From: Rathayibacter sp. VKM Ac-2804
Lineage (GTDB): Bacteria; Actinomycetota; Actinomycetes; Actinomycetales; Microbacteriaceae
DNA length: 64,000 nt
Assembly: GCF_009866655.1 (NCBI RefSeq)
Contig: NZ_CP047420.1
Span: 2,914,001 to 2,978,000, forward strand
Direction of reading: 5' to 3'
Positions within the stretch are counted from its first letter, which is position 1. Each line of letters begins with the position of its first letter. Below the pieces are notes generated by a model that did no database searches, had not been told where the DNA came from, and was given only the letters and a program-made list of their open reading frames with translations. The translations under genes and the position numbers were made by a program. Below are positions 25,630-34,678 of the stretch, in pieces.

Positions 25630-26094
25630 TCAGCTGACGTCGGTGCCCGTCGCGATCGCGACGAACGGCACCAGCAGGCCGAGGAAGAGCAGGGCGACGA
25701 CGAAGAGCGCGACGAGGCCGATCATGACCGAGTTGAGGACGATGCCCCAGACGGCGAGCGTGCGGCCGGTGGGCTCGCGGCGGAGGCCCAGGATGCCGAA
25801 GACGAGCCCGGCGACGGGGGCGATCACCGTGAGGCCGAAGAAGACCGAGGTGACACCGAGGATGAGGCTGGTCAGCGAGAACGGAGTGGACGGGGCCGGG
25901 TCGGCGGCGACGGGCGGGACGCCGTACGGGGCCGGGTGCTGGGCGGCGGGCCGCTCGGACTGCGGGCGCTGCTGCTCGGCCTGCGGACGCTGCTCCGGCG
26001 CGGGATCGGTGAGGACGGCGGTGGAGCCGTAGACCTCGGTCGGCTGCTCGTCGGCGGGGGTGCGGGTGGACGGGGTGGACTCGGCGTTCGACAC
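25630..26094 (-). CDS. DUF4190 membrane protein
   Basis: A 154-residue protein starting at GTG 26094 with AGGAG about 8-10 nt upstream. A polar Pro/Gln-rich N-terminus (about 65 residues) precedes two hydrophobic helices in the DUF4190 pattern (SLILGVTSVFFGLTVIAPVAG, VWGIVLNSVMIGLVALF). DUF4190 proteins are small actinobacterial membrane proteins without known function. It ends 19 nt from the convergent FadR gene. Confidence 0.78.
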   Translation of the reverse strand: MSNAESTPSTRTPADEQPTEVYGSTAVLTDPAPEQRPQAEQQRPQSERPAAQHPAPYGVPPVAADPAPSTPFSLTSLILGVTSVFFGLTVIAPVAGLVFGILGLRREPTGRTLAVWGIVLNSVMIGLVALFVVALLFLGLLVPFVAIATGTDVS

Positions 26095-26286
26095 GGTCGG
26101 TGCTCCTTCTGCGGGGTGCGGTGCCGGGGGCGCCCGGCGATGCCTCCACGCTACGGAGGACGCGGATCCACCCCCATCCGGCTAACCCCCGGGCGGGAGG
26201 GGGAACCCCCCGCTCGCTCCCGGGGGCCGGTGCGAGACTGGGACGACCGGCGGTGCGCCGGGACGATCGCGAGGGAGCGGCCGCGG

Positions 26287-26718
26287 ATGGACGACGACGA
26301 GACGCTGCGCCGCCGCCGCGACGGCCGCGGGGCCCGCGCGATCTGGCTCGCCGGACTCTCCGCGCTCGCGGGCTTCGTGATCCTCTCCCCGCTGATCTCG
26401 GTCACGGCGACGGTGCTGGCCTGGGGCGCCCGGCGTCGCGGCGGCACCCTGAGCGACCGCAACGGCGTCGTCGCCGTCAACTGGCAGCTGACCTACCTCG
26501 CGCTGCAGCTGATGCTCGTGCCGCTGCACCTCGCGCTCGTCTCGGTCCGCGACACCTGGGGCGGCGGCTGGCCGACCCTCACGATCGCGGCCATCCTCGG
26601 CCTCTTCGTGCTGAACCTCGTCCTCTGCGTCGTGCTCGGCGTCCGCTCGGGTCGCGGCCGGAGCGTCCGCCTCGTCATCGCGGTGCCGTTCGTCCGTTCC
26701 TCCCGGCCGGTGCGCTGA
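26287..26718 (+). CDS. Small four-helix membrane protein, DUF4870-like
   Basis: A 143-residue protein with a basic N-terminus (RRRRDGRGAR) and about four hydrophobic helices. The pairing of GGTLSDRNGVVAVNWQLTY with flanking helices resembles DUF4870 membrane proteins, but this is a by-eye resemblance. ATG 26287 starts with an acidic MDDDETL. It is divergent from the DUF4190 gene and convergent with the secreted-protein gene. Confidence 0.6.
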   Translation: MDDDETLRRRRDGRGARAIWLAGLSALAGFVILSPLISVTATVLAWGARRRGGTLSDRNGVVAVNWQLTYLALQLMLVPLHLALVSVRDTWGGGWPTLTIAAILGLFVLNLVLCVVLGVRSGRGRSVRLVIAVPFVRSSRPVR

Positions 26719-26748
26719 CCGGACACGCCACCCGCCCTCTCTACCGGA

Positions 26749-27288
26749 TCAGCACTTGATCGCGCCGTGGATGATCCCCCCCAGCAAGCCGACCGTCGCC
26801 GAAGTGATCGCGCCGGGCCCGGTGATCGCCCCGACGAAGCCTCCAACGGCGGCGCCCGCAATGCCCGATTCCGAGACGCAGTGGCCCCACTCCTTCGAGC
26901 TCCAGTCGCTGGAGAGGGTCAGTGCCGCCGCACCGCTCAGTTGTGAAGGAGCGAAGTGGAAGGTGATCGTGTCGGAGTCATCGACCGTCCAGCTACCCCT
27001 CACGGTCTGCTTGCCTTCGACACTGACCTTGGTGGGAAGGGCTTCCGACGTGACGTTCCCGTCGGTGACGCGGACCTTACCGTCTTTGGACTTCACGGGT
27101 CTGGCTCCGCCGCCGACGTCGAAGGTGACGGTCGAGGCGGTTGTGCGCTTCACCGTCATCTCGACGTGACCACTGGACTGCACCTGTGCCGGTGCGTCCG
27201 CTGCGGTCGACGCCGCGGCGACGGGTGCTGCGCTCAGCACAGCCGCGCAGACGACCATCGCCGTCACTGCCGTTTTCGCGATCTTCAT
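26749..27288 (-). CDS. Secreted protein with C-terminal glycine-zipper domain (bacteriocin-like)
   Basis: A 179-residue unrecognised protein. ATG 27288 has AGAGGAG 7 nt upstream. A signal peptide is clear (KTAVTAMVVCAAVLSAAPVAAAS, cleavage about 26). A beta-rich middle follows, then a C-terminal segment of about 45 residues bounded by two cysteines (HC near 137 and the final KC). Between them is a Gly/Ala-rich hydrophobic stretch with repeated GxxxG spacing (AGAAVGGFVGAITG; TVGLLGGIIHG). Such glycine zippers occur in membrane-inserting bacteriocins. The region is less GC-rich than its neighbours, suggesting acquisition. It lies 22 nt after a small membrane protein gene on the same strand, a possible immunity partner. 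Function is inference. Confidence 0.7.
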   Translation of the reverse strand: MKIAKTAVTAMVVCAAVLSAAPVAAASTAADAPAQVQSSGHVEMTVKRTTASTVTFDVGGGARPVKSKDGKVRVTDGNVTSEALPTKVSVEGKQTVRGSWTVDDSDTITFHFAPSQLSGAAALTLSSDWSSKEWGHCVSESGIAGAAVGGFVGAITGPGAITSATVGLLGGIIHGAIKC

Positions 27289-27310
27289 ATGGTTGCTCCT
27301 CTTGATCGGT

Positions 27311-27544
27311 TCACCGGCGCTGATCGCGCCGGAGGTTGAGCAGGGTGCAGATGATGAGAACGACGATCGAGCTGACCAGGATCTTGACGAGCAGATCCCA
27401 TGGGTCGGTCGCGCTGACGGCATCAGCGACGGTGTTGCCGCAAAACGTCCCGACGAAGAGCAGCACGAACAGCGACCAGGGCTCGAGCTTTCTCCACGTC
27501 GGCTCCTGCTTCCGTCGATCCGCTGGCTGCTCTGAGTTCTTCAT
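27311..27544 (-). CDS. Small two-helix membrane protein, possible immunity partner
   Basis: A 77-residue protein of unknown family. After a basic N-terminus (RRKQEPTWRKLEPW) there are two hydrophobic segments (SLFVLLFVGTFCGNTVA and LLVKILVSSIVVLIICTLL) and a basic end (RRDQRR). ATG 27544 is chosen; an in-frame ATG at 27556 is equally possible, and neither has a strong ribosome site. The stop is 22 nt before the secreted-protein gene, so they form a two-gene unit in a lower-GC patch. Size and topology resemble bacteriocin immunity proteins, but no motif proves it. Confidence 0.6.
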   Translation of the reverse strand: MKNSEQPADRRKQEPTWRKLEPWSLFVLLFVGTFCGNTVADAVSATDPWDLLVKILVSSIVVLIICTLLNLRRDQRR

Positions 27545-27723
27545 CACGGGAACCATACCGAGATGGCTACGACGCGCTTGCCATCGGCGGCGGTCCTCCG
27601 GCATTGGCGCGCGACGTCGCCTCATCCGCCAGCGGTCAAGATCTCCGGTGGCCAGTCCGGCCTCGGAGCAGGAGCCTGCACGAGCGCGTCGAGCCCGCCA
27701 GCGCGGGATGGCAGGCTGGTCGG

Positions 27724-28503
27724 GTGACGCCGATCGCCTTCCCCCCGCCCGTGTCCGTGGTCGCCGACGACGGGACGCGGATCGCGACCTACGCGCTCGG
27801 CGACGAGGGGGCGCCGACCGTGCTGGCGGTGCACGGGTTCGCGTCGAACGCGGTGCTGAACTGGGAGACGGCGGGCTGGCTGCGGACGCTGACCCGCGCG
27901 GGCTACCGGGTGGTCGCGCTCGACCAGCGCGGGCACGGCGCCAGCGAGAAGCCGCATCGCGCCGGCGCGTACGGGGTCGACCTGATGGTCGCCGACATCG
28001 TGCGCGTCGTCGAGACCTACGACCTGATCGCTCCGCACTACCTCGGCTACTCGCTCGGCGCACGGATGGGCTGGGTGCTCGGGCTGGAGCATCCGGAGCT
28101 GCTCGGGACGCTGAGCCTGGGCGGGCTCACGGTCGGCGAGCCGCTGCGGCACTTCGACGCGGCGGCGGCCCGGGCGCGGGTGGCCGACGGCGGCGAGATC
28201 GACGACCGGTTCACGCGCGCCTTCATCGGCATGGCGGAGGGCGTCGCCGGGAACGACCTGGCCGCGCTGGTGGCGGTGGCCGACGGGGTGCGCGGCGGGG
28301 CGCATCCGGAACTCGGCGCGCACCCCGACCTGCCGACGCTGATGGTGACGGGCGGGGCCGACCCGATCGCGCCCGGTGGGGCGCGGCTGGCGGAGGAGGC
28401 CGGGGCGCGCTTCGTCAGCGTCCCGGGTCGCGATCACACGAGCACGGTGCCGGCGCGGGCGTTCAAGGACGCCGTGCTGGCGTTCCTGGCGGAGCACGCC
28501 TGA
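27724..28503 (+). CDS. Alpha/beta-fold hydrolase
   Basis: A 259-residue hydrolase from GTG 27724 (MTPIAFPPP as translated). Motifs are LAVHGFASN (oxyanion, about 40), DQRGHGAS (about 73), the nucleophile elbow LGYSLGARM (about 107), an acid in VTGGADPIAP (about 208) and His in PGRDHTST (about 237). The triad is complete. No operon partner; a quinone-oxidoreductase-like gene follows 144 nt later on the same strand. Confidence 0.85.
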   Translation: MTPIAFPPPVSVVADDGTRIATYALGDEGAPTVLAVHGFASNAVLNWETAGWLRTLTRAGYRVVALDQRGHGASEKPHRAGAYGVDLMVADIVRVVETYDLIAPHYLGYSLGARMGWVLGLEHPELLGTLSLGGLTVGEPLRHFDAAAARARVADGGEIDDRFTRAFIGMAEGVAGNDLAALVAVADGVRGGAHPELGAHPDLPTLMVTGGADPIAPGGARLAEEAGARFVSVPGRDHTSTVPARAFKDAVLAFLAEHA

Positions 28504-28647
28504 CGCGTGCGGGTGGGCCGGCGTGCGATCCGCAGGCGATCCCGGCGGGAGCGCGCTCGCGTCCGCGCGGGGGCGCCGGCGAAGCGCCGGATCACCTGCA
28601 GATCGGACCGGGACCGCCCGTGGAGGCGCGCGGCGTAGCATCGCGGC

Positions 28648-29622
28648 ATGCTTGCGATCCGCGTCGAGAACCCCGGCCCCGACTCCCGCCTCGTGCTCGG
28701 AGAGGTGCCCACGCCCTCCCCCGGACCGGGCGAGGTGCTGCTCCGGGTGACCGCGGCGGGCGTCAACCGCGCCGACCTCGGGCAGCGCGCCGGCGTGTAC
28801 CCGCCGCCGGCCGGCGCCTCGGAGATCCTCGGCATGGAGGTGTCCGGGACCGTCGTCGGCCTCGGTCAGGGCGTGACGGGCGTCGCGGAGGGCGACGAGG
28901 TCTGCGCGCTGCTGTCCGGCGGCGGCTACGCCGAGCACGTCGTCGTCGATGCGGGACTGCTGCTGCCGGTGCCCGAGGGCGTCGACCTGATCTCGGCCGC
29001 CGCGCTGCCCGAGACGACCGCGACCGTGTGGTCCAATCTGGTCCTCGTCGCCGGGCTCCGCGCCGGCGAGACGGTGCTGATCCACGGCGGCGGCAGCGGG
29101 ATCGGCACCACGGCCATCCAGATCGCCTCCGCGATCGGCGCGCGGGTCGCGGTGACGGCCGGCAGCCCGCGGAAGCTCGACGCCTGCCGTGCGCTCGGCG
29201 CGGACATCCTGATCGACTACCGCGAGCAGGACTTCGTCGAGCGGATCGCGGCCGAGACCGAGGGCGGGGTCGACGTGATCCTGGATCCGGTCGGCGGTGA
29301 CTACCTCGCCCGCGACGTCGAGGTGCTCGCCCTCGGCGGCCGGGTCGTCTTCATCGGCAACCAGTCCGGCGCGCAGGGCTCCCTCGACATCGGGACGCTG
29401 ATGCGCAAGCGCGCGGCGGTGCACGCCACGACCCTCCGGGCCCGGCCGCTGGAGGAGCGGCGCGCGATCATCGGCGCGGTGCGGGAGAACGTGTGGCCGC
29501 TGGTCGCGGACGGCACCGTCCGGCCGGTGGTCGACGAGGTGATCCCGCTGGCCGAGGCCGAGCGGGCGCACGAGCGGATGACCGCCTCCGGGCACATCGG
29601 CAAGCTGCTGCTCACGCCGTGA
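28648..29622 (+). CDS. NAD(P)H:quinone oxidoreductase-like, MDR superfamily (PIG3 type)
   Basis: A 324-residue zinc-free medium-chain dehydrogenase. NRADLGQRAGVYPPPAGAS and LGMEVSGTV (30-70) are the PIG3/QOR N-terminal signature; the cofactor motif is IHGGGSGIGTTAIQ (about 148). The zinc ligands of alcohol dehydrogenases are absent. It reduces quinones or enones with NADPH in characterised relatives. It is followed by a palindromic element (29641-29700) before a convergent gene. Confidence 0.88.
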   Translation: MLAIRVENPGPDSRLVLGEVPTPSPGPGEVLLRVTAAGVNRADLGQRAGVYPPPAGASEILGMEVSGTVVGLGQGVTGVAEGDEVCALLSGGGYAEHVVVDAGLLLPVPEGVDLISAAALPETTATVWSNLVLVAGLRAGETVLIHGGGSGIGTTAIQIASAIGARVAVTAGSPRKLDACRALGADILIDYREQDFVERIAAETEGGVDVILDPVGGDYLARDVEVLALGGRVVFIGNQSGAQGSLDIGTLMRKRAAVHATTLRARPLEERRAIIGAVRENVWPLVADGTVRPVVDEVIPLAEAERAHERMTASGHIGKLLLTP

Positions 29623-29640
29623 CCGCGCGCTGACCGCGGA

Positions 29641-29700
29641 GCATCAGCCGAGACTCCTCGTCGACCGCGATCGGTAATGAAGGGGCGGCTCAACTGATGC
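29641..29700. repeat. Palindromic intergenic element, second family, copy 1 (degenerate)
   Basis: Arms GCATCAGCCGAG (29641-29652) and CTCAACTGATGC (29689-29700) pair at 10 of 12 positions. The right side and its flank (CAACTGATGCTCTGCGGC) resemble the copies at 37657 and 58029 (CAGCTGATGTTGCGCGGC and CAGCTGATGTCGTGCGGC). It sits between convergent genes 96 nt apart, so it could also terminate transcription. Confidence 0.55.
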
Positions 29701-29717
29701 TCTGCGGCGCGGACGGG

Positions 29718-31559
29718 TCAGACCGCCGCGCGGAGCAGGCCGAGCGAGCGGTTGATGCCGTCGACGTCGACGCTCGCGGGGTCGAACGTCGCCTCGGGGG
29801 CGAGCCCGAGGGCGTCGAGCGCCTCCGCGTGGTCGGCGGACGACGGGTCGGTCGCGGCGCGGACGGTGTCGGCCCAGGCCGCGGGGCCGCCGGGGGCGTC
29901 GAGCGGAGCCGCGCCGCGCGCGCCGGTGCAGCGCGGCAGGGCGGCGCCGAGCGGCGACACCGACTCGAGGCGGATGACGTGCCGCCACTCGTCCTCGAGG
30001 TCGTAGACGTAGAACAGCTCGTCGCCGACGCTCTCGAGCACCTCCGCGAGCGCGACGCCGCCCTCGTCGACCAGGTCGGAGCCGAGCTCCTCCGCGTCGG
30101 CCGGCGAGCCGATCGGCGCCTGCTCCTCGTCGGGCACGCCGACGCTGAAGAAGTGCGGCTGGGCGTCGGTCCAGCCGAGCGAGAGCTGCAGGGCGAGGTG
30201 CAGATCGCGCAGCGACGACTCCGAGGACAGCTCGAGTCGGCGCCAGACGACCGGCTTGGTGCCGAGCAGCGAGACGTGCAGGGCGTAGGCGGAGTCGGTG
30301 TCCTCGGTGGCCTCGTCGAGGATCTCGAGGCGGGTCGCGTCGCGGGCGCCGAGCAGGACGATGCTCGCGCGGACGACCGAGGCGAGGACCGGCTGCAGGC
30401 CCTCGGGCAGCACGTAGCCGAACTCCGGCGAGTGCAGCAGCAGGCCGAGCTCGGCGGCGTCGTCGAGCATCCGCTCGGCCGCGCCGACCATCCGCTCGCG
30501 CTCGTCCAGGGCGTCCTCGAGCGAGACGTCGAGGTCGGCGGCGAGCTCGTCGACCAGCTCGCCGACGACGAGGCCCTCGTGGATCTGCGCCTGGCAGGCG
30601 ACCGCGATCCGCACCAGCACGGCGTCGGTGGTGGTGATCGCGCGCTCGCGCGGCGAGAAGGCGCCGTTCTCGGTGTCGGCGGCGGCGAGCGCCTCCTGCG
30701 CGCTGACGAGCCAGAGCTCGACGAAGCGGGCGATGTAGGCGATCCGCTCGACCGAGGCCTCGTGCGCGTCGGAGCTGCGCCAGAGCGGTGCGGACTCGCC
30801 GAGGCTCGCGGTGGAGCCGTCGGCGTCGAGCACGGCGGAGGCGACCAGCGCGTCCCACCAGGCCGAGACCGGGATGCGGACGGCGTCGTCGCTCGGCGAG
30901 GAGCCGGCGGAGGAGACTCCGGCCTCGACGACGATCTCGCGGGCGGCGCGCTCGGAGACGGTCGCTCCGTCGGTGGCGGCGAGGTGCTCGACGACGACGT
31001 CGGCCGCGTGCACGAGGGCGGTGGCGCGTGCGGCGGAGAGCATCTCGGCGTCCGGGACCTCGTCGAACTCGAGCAGGTCGTCGAGGACGGCCTCGACGAA
31101 GGAGCCGGCGAGGTCGAGGACCTCGTCCAGCACGGCCTGGCACTCGTCGAGCTCCTCGTCGGTGCCGGTCCAGAGGTCCTCGTCCGTCAGGAAGTCGAGG
31201 AAGTGCTCGACGACCTCGGCGACGGTGAAGAGGGTGTCGTCCAGGTCGGCCTCGCTCTCCTCCCCGGAGAGGTCGGCTTCGATCTGGTCGAAGACGGCCT
31301 CGAGGAGCTCGGCGTCGGGCTGGGCGAACGAGCCGCGCGGGCGGAGGTCGCGGGTCATGGCGAAGAGGTCGGTGAGGACCTCGACGGCCTCGTCGACATC
31401 GAGGTGCTCGTGCAGGACGGCGACGTCGGCGAGGTGCGACCGGTACCAGCTGCGGAACCGCACCATCAGCGCGGTCTCGGCGGTGCGGCCGCCGCCCTGG
31501 CCGCCGGAGCCGCCGGAGCGCCCGTTCCCGGATCGTCCCTGATTGCGCTTCTTGCCCAT
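29718..31559 (-). CDS. Large acidic protein with C-terminal pRiA4b ORF-3-like domain
   Basis: A 613-residue protein. ATG 31559 has GGAGG 5 nt upstream and starts MGKKRNQGRSGNGRSG, a basic Gly-rich leader. The middle is Asp/Glu-rich and helical with no known domain. The C-terminal third (about 425-560) has the plasmid pRiA4b ORF-3/IS1096-TnpR-like pattern: YALHVSLLGTKPVVWRRLEL, LHLALQLSLGWTD, HFFSV and FYVYDLEDEWRHVIRLE. Members of that family are common as chromosomal genes of unknown function. No transposase is nearby, so this is not evidence of an IS element. Confidence 0.82.
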   Translation of the reverse strand: MGKKRNQGRSGNGRSGGSGGQGGGRTAETALMVRFRSWYRSHLADVAVLHEHLDVDEAVEVLTDLFAMTRDLRPRGSFAQPDAELLEAVFDQIEADLSGEESEADLDDTLFTVAEVVEHFLDFLTDEDLWTGTDEELDECQAVLDEVLDLAGSFVEAVLDDLLEFDEVPDAEMLSAARATALVHAADVVVEHLAATDGATVSERAAREIVVEAGVSSAGSSPSDDAVRIPVSAWWDALVASAVLDADGSTASLGESAPLWRSSDAHEASVERIAYIARFVELWLVSAQEALAAADTENGAFSPRERAITTTDAVLVRIAVACQAQIHEGLVVGELVDELAADLDVSLEDALDERERMVGAAERMLDDAAELGLLLHSPEFGYVLPEGLQPVLASVVRASIVLLGARDATRLEILDEATEDTDSAYALHVSLLGTKPVVWRRLELSSESSLRDLHLALQLSLGWTDAQPHFFSVGVPDEEQAPIGSPADAEELGSDLVDEGGVALAEVLESVGDELFYVYDLEDEWRHVIRLESVSPLGAALPRCTGARGAAPLDAPGGPAAWADTVRAATDPSSADHAEALDALGLAPEATFDPASVDVDGINRSLGLLRAAV

Positions 31560-31817
31560 CGTTCCTCCGCGACCGCTCCCCCTCGACGACGGAGCAGTAC
31601 AGCCTACCCAGTGCGGGCGAGCCGGGTCACGCCCGCGGGGCTCCCCGCGGTGAACGCCGGGCGAACGCCGCGCGCGCTCGTCGCGCCTCCCTCGGCGCGG
31701 TCTCCCGGGTCGATCCGTCGCGAACGGCGGTGTCGCGCGCGTCGACAGGTGCTTCCCCGACGGATCGATCGGTGCGTCGGCGGTGCGGCCGCGCGCGGGT
31801 CGGCGTAGCGTCGGGCC

Positions 31818-32213
31818 ATGGGTGCATGGAGTGGAGAGCCGTTCGGCAACGACACGGCGAGCGACTGGGTCTACGAGCTCGACGAGGCCGGCGACTGGCA
31901 GTACGTCCGCGAGGCGCTGGACGCCGCGGTCGGGCCGGCGCAGGTGGACGCGGATGCGGCGACCCTCGCGATCGCGGCCGCCGAGGTGGTCGCCCGCGGA
32001 CTCGGCCGGGAGGGCGGTCCGCACGCCGACACGATCACGCACTTCGTGCAGCGGGCCGGGCGTCCGGACGACGAGCTCGTGGCGCTCGCCCTCGCTGCGC
32101 TGGCCGCCTCCGACTCGCCCGGCAGCGAGCTGACCGAGCTCTGGGAGGAGGCCGACCCGGAGGAGTGGCGCGAGGCCAACGACGCGGTGCGGAGCGTGCT
32201 CGAGGAGGCCTGA
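31818..32213 (+). CDS. DUF4259 domain protein
   Basis: A 131-residue acidic protein starting MGAWSGEPFGNDTASDWVYE, the characteristic DUF4259 N-terminus. The remainder is helical. Function unknown; genes of this family are usually solitary, as here. It is upstream of, and 102 nt from, the next hydrolase gene. Confidence 0.85.
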   Translation: MGAWSGEPFGNDTASDWVYELDEAGDWQYVREALDAAVGPAQVDADAATLAIAAAEVVARGLGREGGPHADTITHFVQRAGRPDDELVALALAALAASDSPGSELTELWEEADPEEWREANDAVRSVLEEA

Positions 32214-32315
32214 TCGCGAGTGCCCCTTCCGTCTGCAGCGACCCGCGCCTCCCGCCGCACTAGCGTGGCGAGGAGCGGCCGGAGCAGGTCGCGACGAGAG
32301 CGACGAGGGGCGACG

Positions 32316-33167
32316 ATGCCGGACTTCACCACGGACGACGGGGTCCGGCTGAACTGGACCGAGCAGGGCGACCCGGCCGGGCGGCCGGTGGTGCTGATCG
32401 CCGGGTTCAAGGCGCCGGCGACGAGCTGGAAGCCGCAGCAGGGGCCGCTCGCGGAGGCGGGCTACCGGGTGATCTCGTTCGACCGGCGGGGGCACGGGCT
32501 GTCCGAGCGGACGGAGGCCGGCGCGACGATGCTCCGGCACGGCGCGGATGTCGCGCAGCTGCTCCGGCACCTGGATCTGCGCGGCGCGGCGCTGGTCGGC
32601 GGGTCGATGGGCGGGAACTCGATCTGGGCGTTCCTGGCCGGCACCGCGGGAGGCGCGGCGGGAAGCACCGACGAGAGCACCGGAGAGAGCGCCGGAGAGA
32701 GCCGCGTCGACCGCATCGTGATCGTCGACCAGACACCGCGCATGCTCAACAGCGACGACTGGCCCTACGGCTTCTACGACTACACCGAGGCGAACCGCGA
32801 CACCCTCTTCGCGACCACGATCCCGGATCCCGGCCGCTGGAGTGTCGCGTCCAAGGGGCCGGTGCGGATCGCGCGGCTGCTGAAGGCACTCGGCGGCGGC
32901 GAGCGCCGGGAGCTGACGGGGACCGAGCGGCGGCTGCTGAACGACCACGCGAGGGCCGACTGGCGTCCGGTGATCGCGCGGACGAGCGTGCCGGTGCTCT
33001 TCGTCGCCGGGCGCGAGAGCGAGTTCTGGCCGGCCGAGCACGCGGCGGCCGCGGCCTCGCTCGCTCCGCGGGGCGACTCCCTCGTCATCGAGAAGGACGG
33101 CCACGCGGCGAACATCGAGCAGCCGAAGGCCTTCACCGCGGCGCTGCTGGAGTTCCTGGCGCGCTGA
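32316..33167 (+). CDS. Alpha/beta-fold hydrolase
   Basis: A 283-residue hydrolase starting at ATG 32316 (MPDFTTDDGVRLNWTEQG). It has DRRGHGLSER (about 58), nucleophile elbow VGGSMGGNS (about 93-100), an insert with Ser/Thr/Gly/Glu repeats (about 112-130) before IVIVDQTPRM, and the C-terminal His in KDGHAANIE. The IVIVDQTPRM region is typical of one actinobacterial hydrolase subgroup near arylesterases. Substrate unknown. Confidence 0.85.
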   Translation: MPDFTTDDGVRLNWTEQGDPAGRPVVLIAGFKAPATSWKPQQGPLAEAGYRVISFDRRGHGLSERTEAGATMLRHGADVAQLLRHLDLRGAALVGGSMGGNSIWAFLAGTAGGAAGSTDESTGESAGESRVDRIVIVDQTPRMLNSDDWPYGFYDYTEANRDTLFATTIPDPGRWSVASKGPVRIARLLKALGGGERRELTGTERRLLNDHARADWRPVIARTSVPVLFVAGRESEFWPAEHAAAAASLAPRGDSLVIEKDGHAANIEQPKAFTAALLEFLAR

Positions 33168-33192
33168 TCTCGGGAGAACCGACAGCGGGGGC

Positions 33193-34614
33193 TCAGCCCG
33201 GGAACGCCTTGCCCGGGTTGAGCACGCCGAGCGGATCGAGCGCGTCCTTGATCGAGCGGTGCATCCCGAGCACGCGCGGGCCGAGCTCGTCGGCCGCTCC
33301 CGGCAGCTTGAGCAGCCCCACGCCGTGCTCGCCGGTGACGGTGCCGCCGAGGTCGAGGCAGTCCTCGACGATGCGGTCGAAGGCGCTCTTCGCCCGGGCC
33401 TTCGCGGCCTCGTCGCCCTCGGGCGCGATGATCAGCGGGTGCAGGTTGCCGTCGCCGGCGTGGGCGATGGTCGCGATGACGACGTCGTGGTCGGCGGCGG
33501 CCGAGCGGATGCGGGCGAGCATCTCGGGGACGGCGCGGCGCGGCACGCAGACGTCCTCGGTGAGCACCGGACCGAGGCGCTCGAGCGCCGGGTAGGCCAG
33601 GCGGCGGGCGAGGAAGAGCCGGTCGACCTCGTCCTGGTCGGTGGCCTGCTCGACCGAGAGCGCGCGGGCGCCGGCCATCAGCGCCTCGACGCGGTCGGCG
33701 GCGGTGCGGCCCGCCTCCCCCGGCTCGTCGACCTTGGCGAGCAGCAGCGTGTCGACGCCGTGCGGGAGCCCGAGGTGCTGCCAGTCGTCGACGGCGCGCA
33801 GGCAGGTGCTGTCGATGATCTCGAGGGCGGAGGGGATGATGCCGGCGGCCGAGATCGCGGCGACCGCGACTCCGGCGTCCTCGAGCGAGCCGAAGGAGCC
33901 GACGATCGCGCGCTGCTCACGGCCCGCGAGCGGGAGCAGGCGGAGCGTCAGCTCGACGATGATGCCGAGTGTGCCCTCCGAGCCGACCATCAGGCCGGTG
34001 AGGTCGTAGCCGACGACGCCCTTCGCGGTGCGGCGGCCGAGGCTGACGAGCGAGCCGTCGGCGAGGACGACCTTCATGCCGAGGACGTAGTCGCGGGTGA
34101 CGCCGTACTTCACGCAGCAGATGCCGCCGGCGTTGGTGGCGGCGTTGCCGCCGATGGTCGAGATGGCGGAGCTGGCCGGGTCCGGCGGATACCAGAGTCC
34201 GGCCTCGGCGACGGCCGCCCGCAGCGCGTCGTTGATCACGCCGGGCTGGGCGACGACGAAGCGCTCGTCCGCGTCGATCTCGAGGACGGCGTCCATCCGC
34301 TCGAGCGAGACCACGAGGCAGCCGGCGAGCGCGTTGGCCCCGCCGGAGAGGCCGGTTCCGGCTCCGCGCGGGACGACGCTCAGACCCGCGCGGGCGGCGA
34401 CGCGGACGGCGTGCGCCACGTCCTCCGCGCTCTCGGCGAGGACGACCGCGAGCGGCAGGCCGTGGGGCGCCCACTCGGCGTCGTCGTGGCGGTAGGCCTC
34501 GCGGACGTCGGCGTCGGTGAGGACGCGGTCGCCGAGCAGCGTGCGCAGATCGGCGAGCACGCGGTCCCCGGCCGGTGGCCCGTCCTGGGTCCGCTTGTGA
34601 TCCTGGGTCTGCAT
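33193..34614 (-). CDS. FAD-linked 2-hydroxyacid dehydrogenase (GlcD/D-lactate dehydrogenase type)
   Basis: A 473-residue flavoprotein. The FAD-binding type 4 domain has VPRGAGTGLSGGANA (about 85) and GGNAATNAGG (about 155); the C-terminal FAD oxidase domain has HAGDGNLHP (about 390) and GEHGVG (about 435). This pattern fits GlcD or D-lactate dehydrogenase, converting glycolate or D-lactate to the oxoacid. No GlcE or GlcF partners are adjacent, favouring a single-subunit D-lactate-type enzyme. ATG 34614 has GGAG 9 nt upstream; an ATG 57 nt earlier is less likely. Confidence 0.88.
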   Translation of the reverse strand: MQTQDHKRTQDGPPAGDRVLADLRTLLGDRVLTDADVREAYRHDDAEWAPHGLPLAVVLAESAEDVAHAVRVAARAGLSVVPRGAGTGLSGGANALAGCLVVSLERMDAVLEIDADERFVVAQPGVINDALRAAVAEAGLWYPPDPASSAISTIGGNAATNAGGICCVKYGVTRDYVLGMKVVLADGSLVSLGRRTAKGVVGYDLTGLMVGSEGTLGIIVELTLRLLPLAGREQRAIVGSFGSLEDAGVAVAAISAAGIIPSALEIIDSTCLRAVDDWQHLGLPHGVDTLLLAKVDEPGEAGRTAADRVEALMAGARALSVEQATDQDEVDRLFLARRLAYPALERLGPVLTEDVCVPRRAVPEMLARIRSAAADHDVVIATIAHAGDGNLHPLIIAPEGDEAAKARAKSAFDRIVEDCLDLGGTVTGEHGVGLLKLPGAADELGPRVLGMHRSIKDALDPLGVLNPGKAFPG

Positions 34615-34678
34615 CGGCACCGTCTCCACGACGGACGAACCTACACCCGGCGCCTGCGGCCTGCGGCTCACCGGGCCC

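Noticed and set aside
29718..31559. Insertion-sequence passenger gene (IS1096 TnpR-like name)
   Set aside because: No transposase, terminal repeats or target duplication nearby; the domain is common in chromosomal genes.
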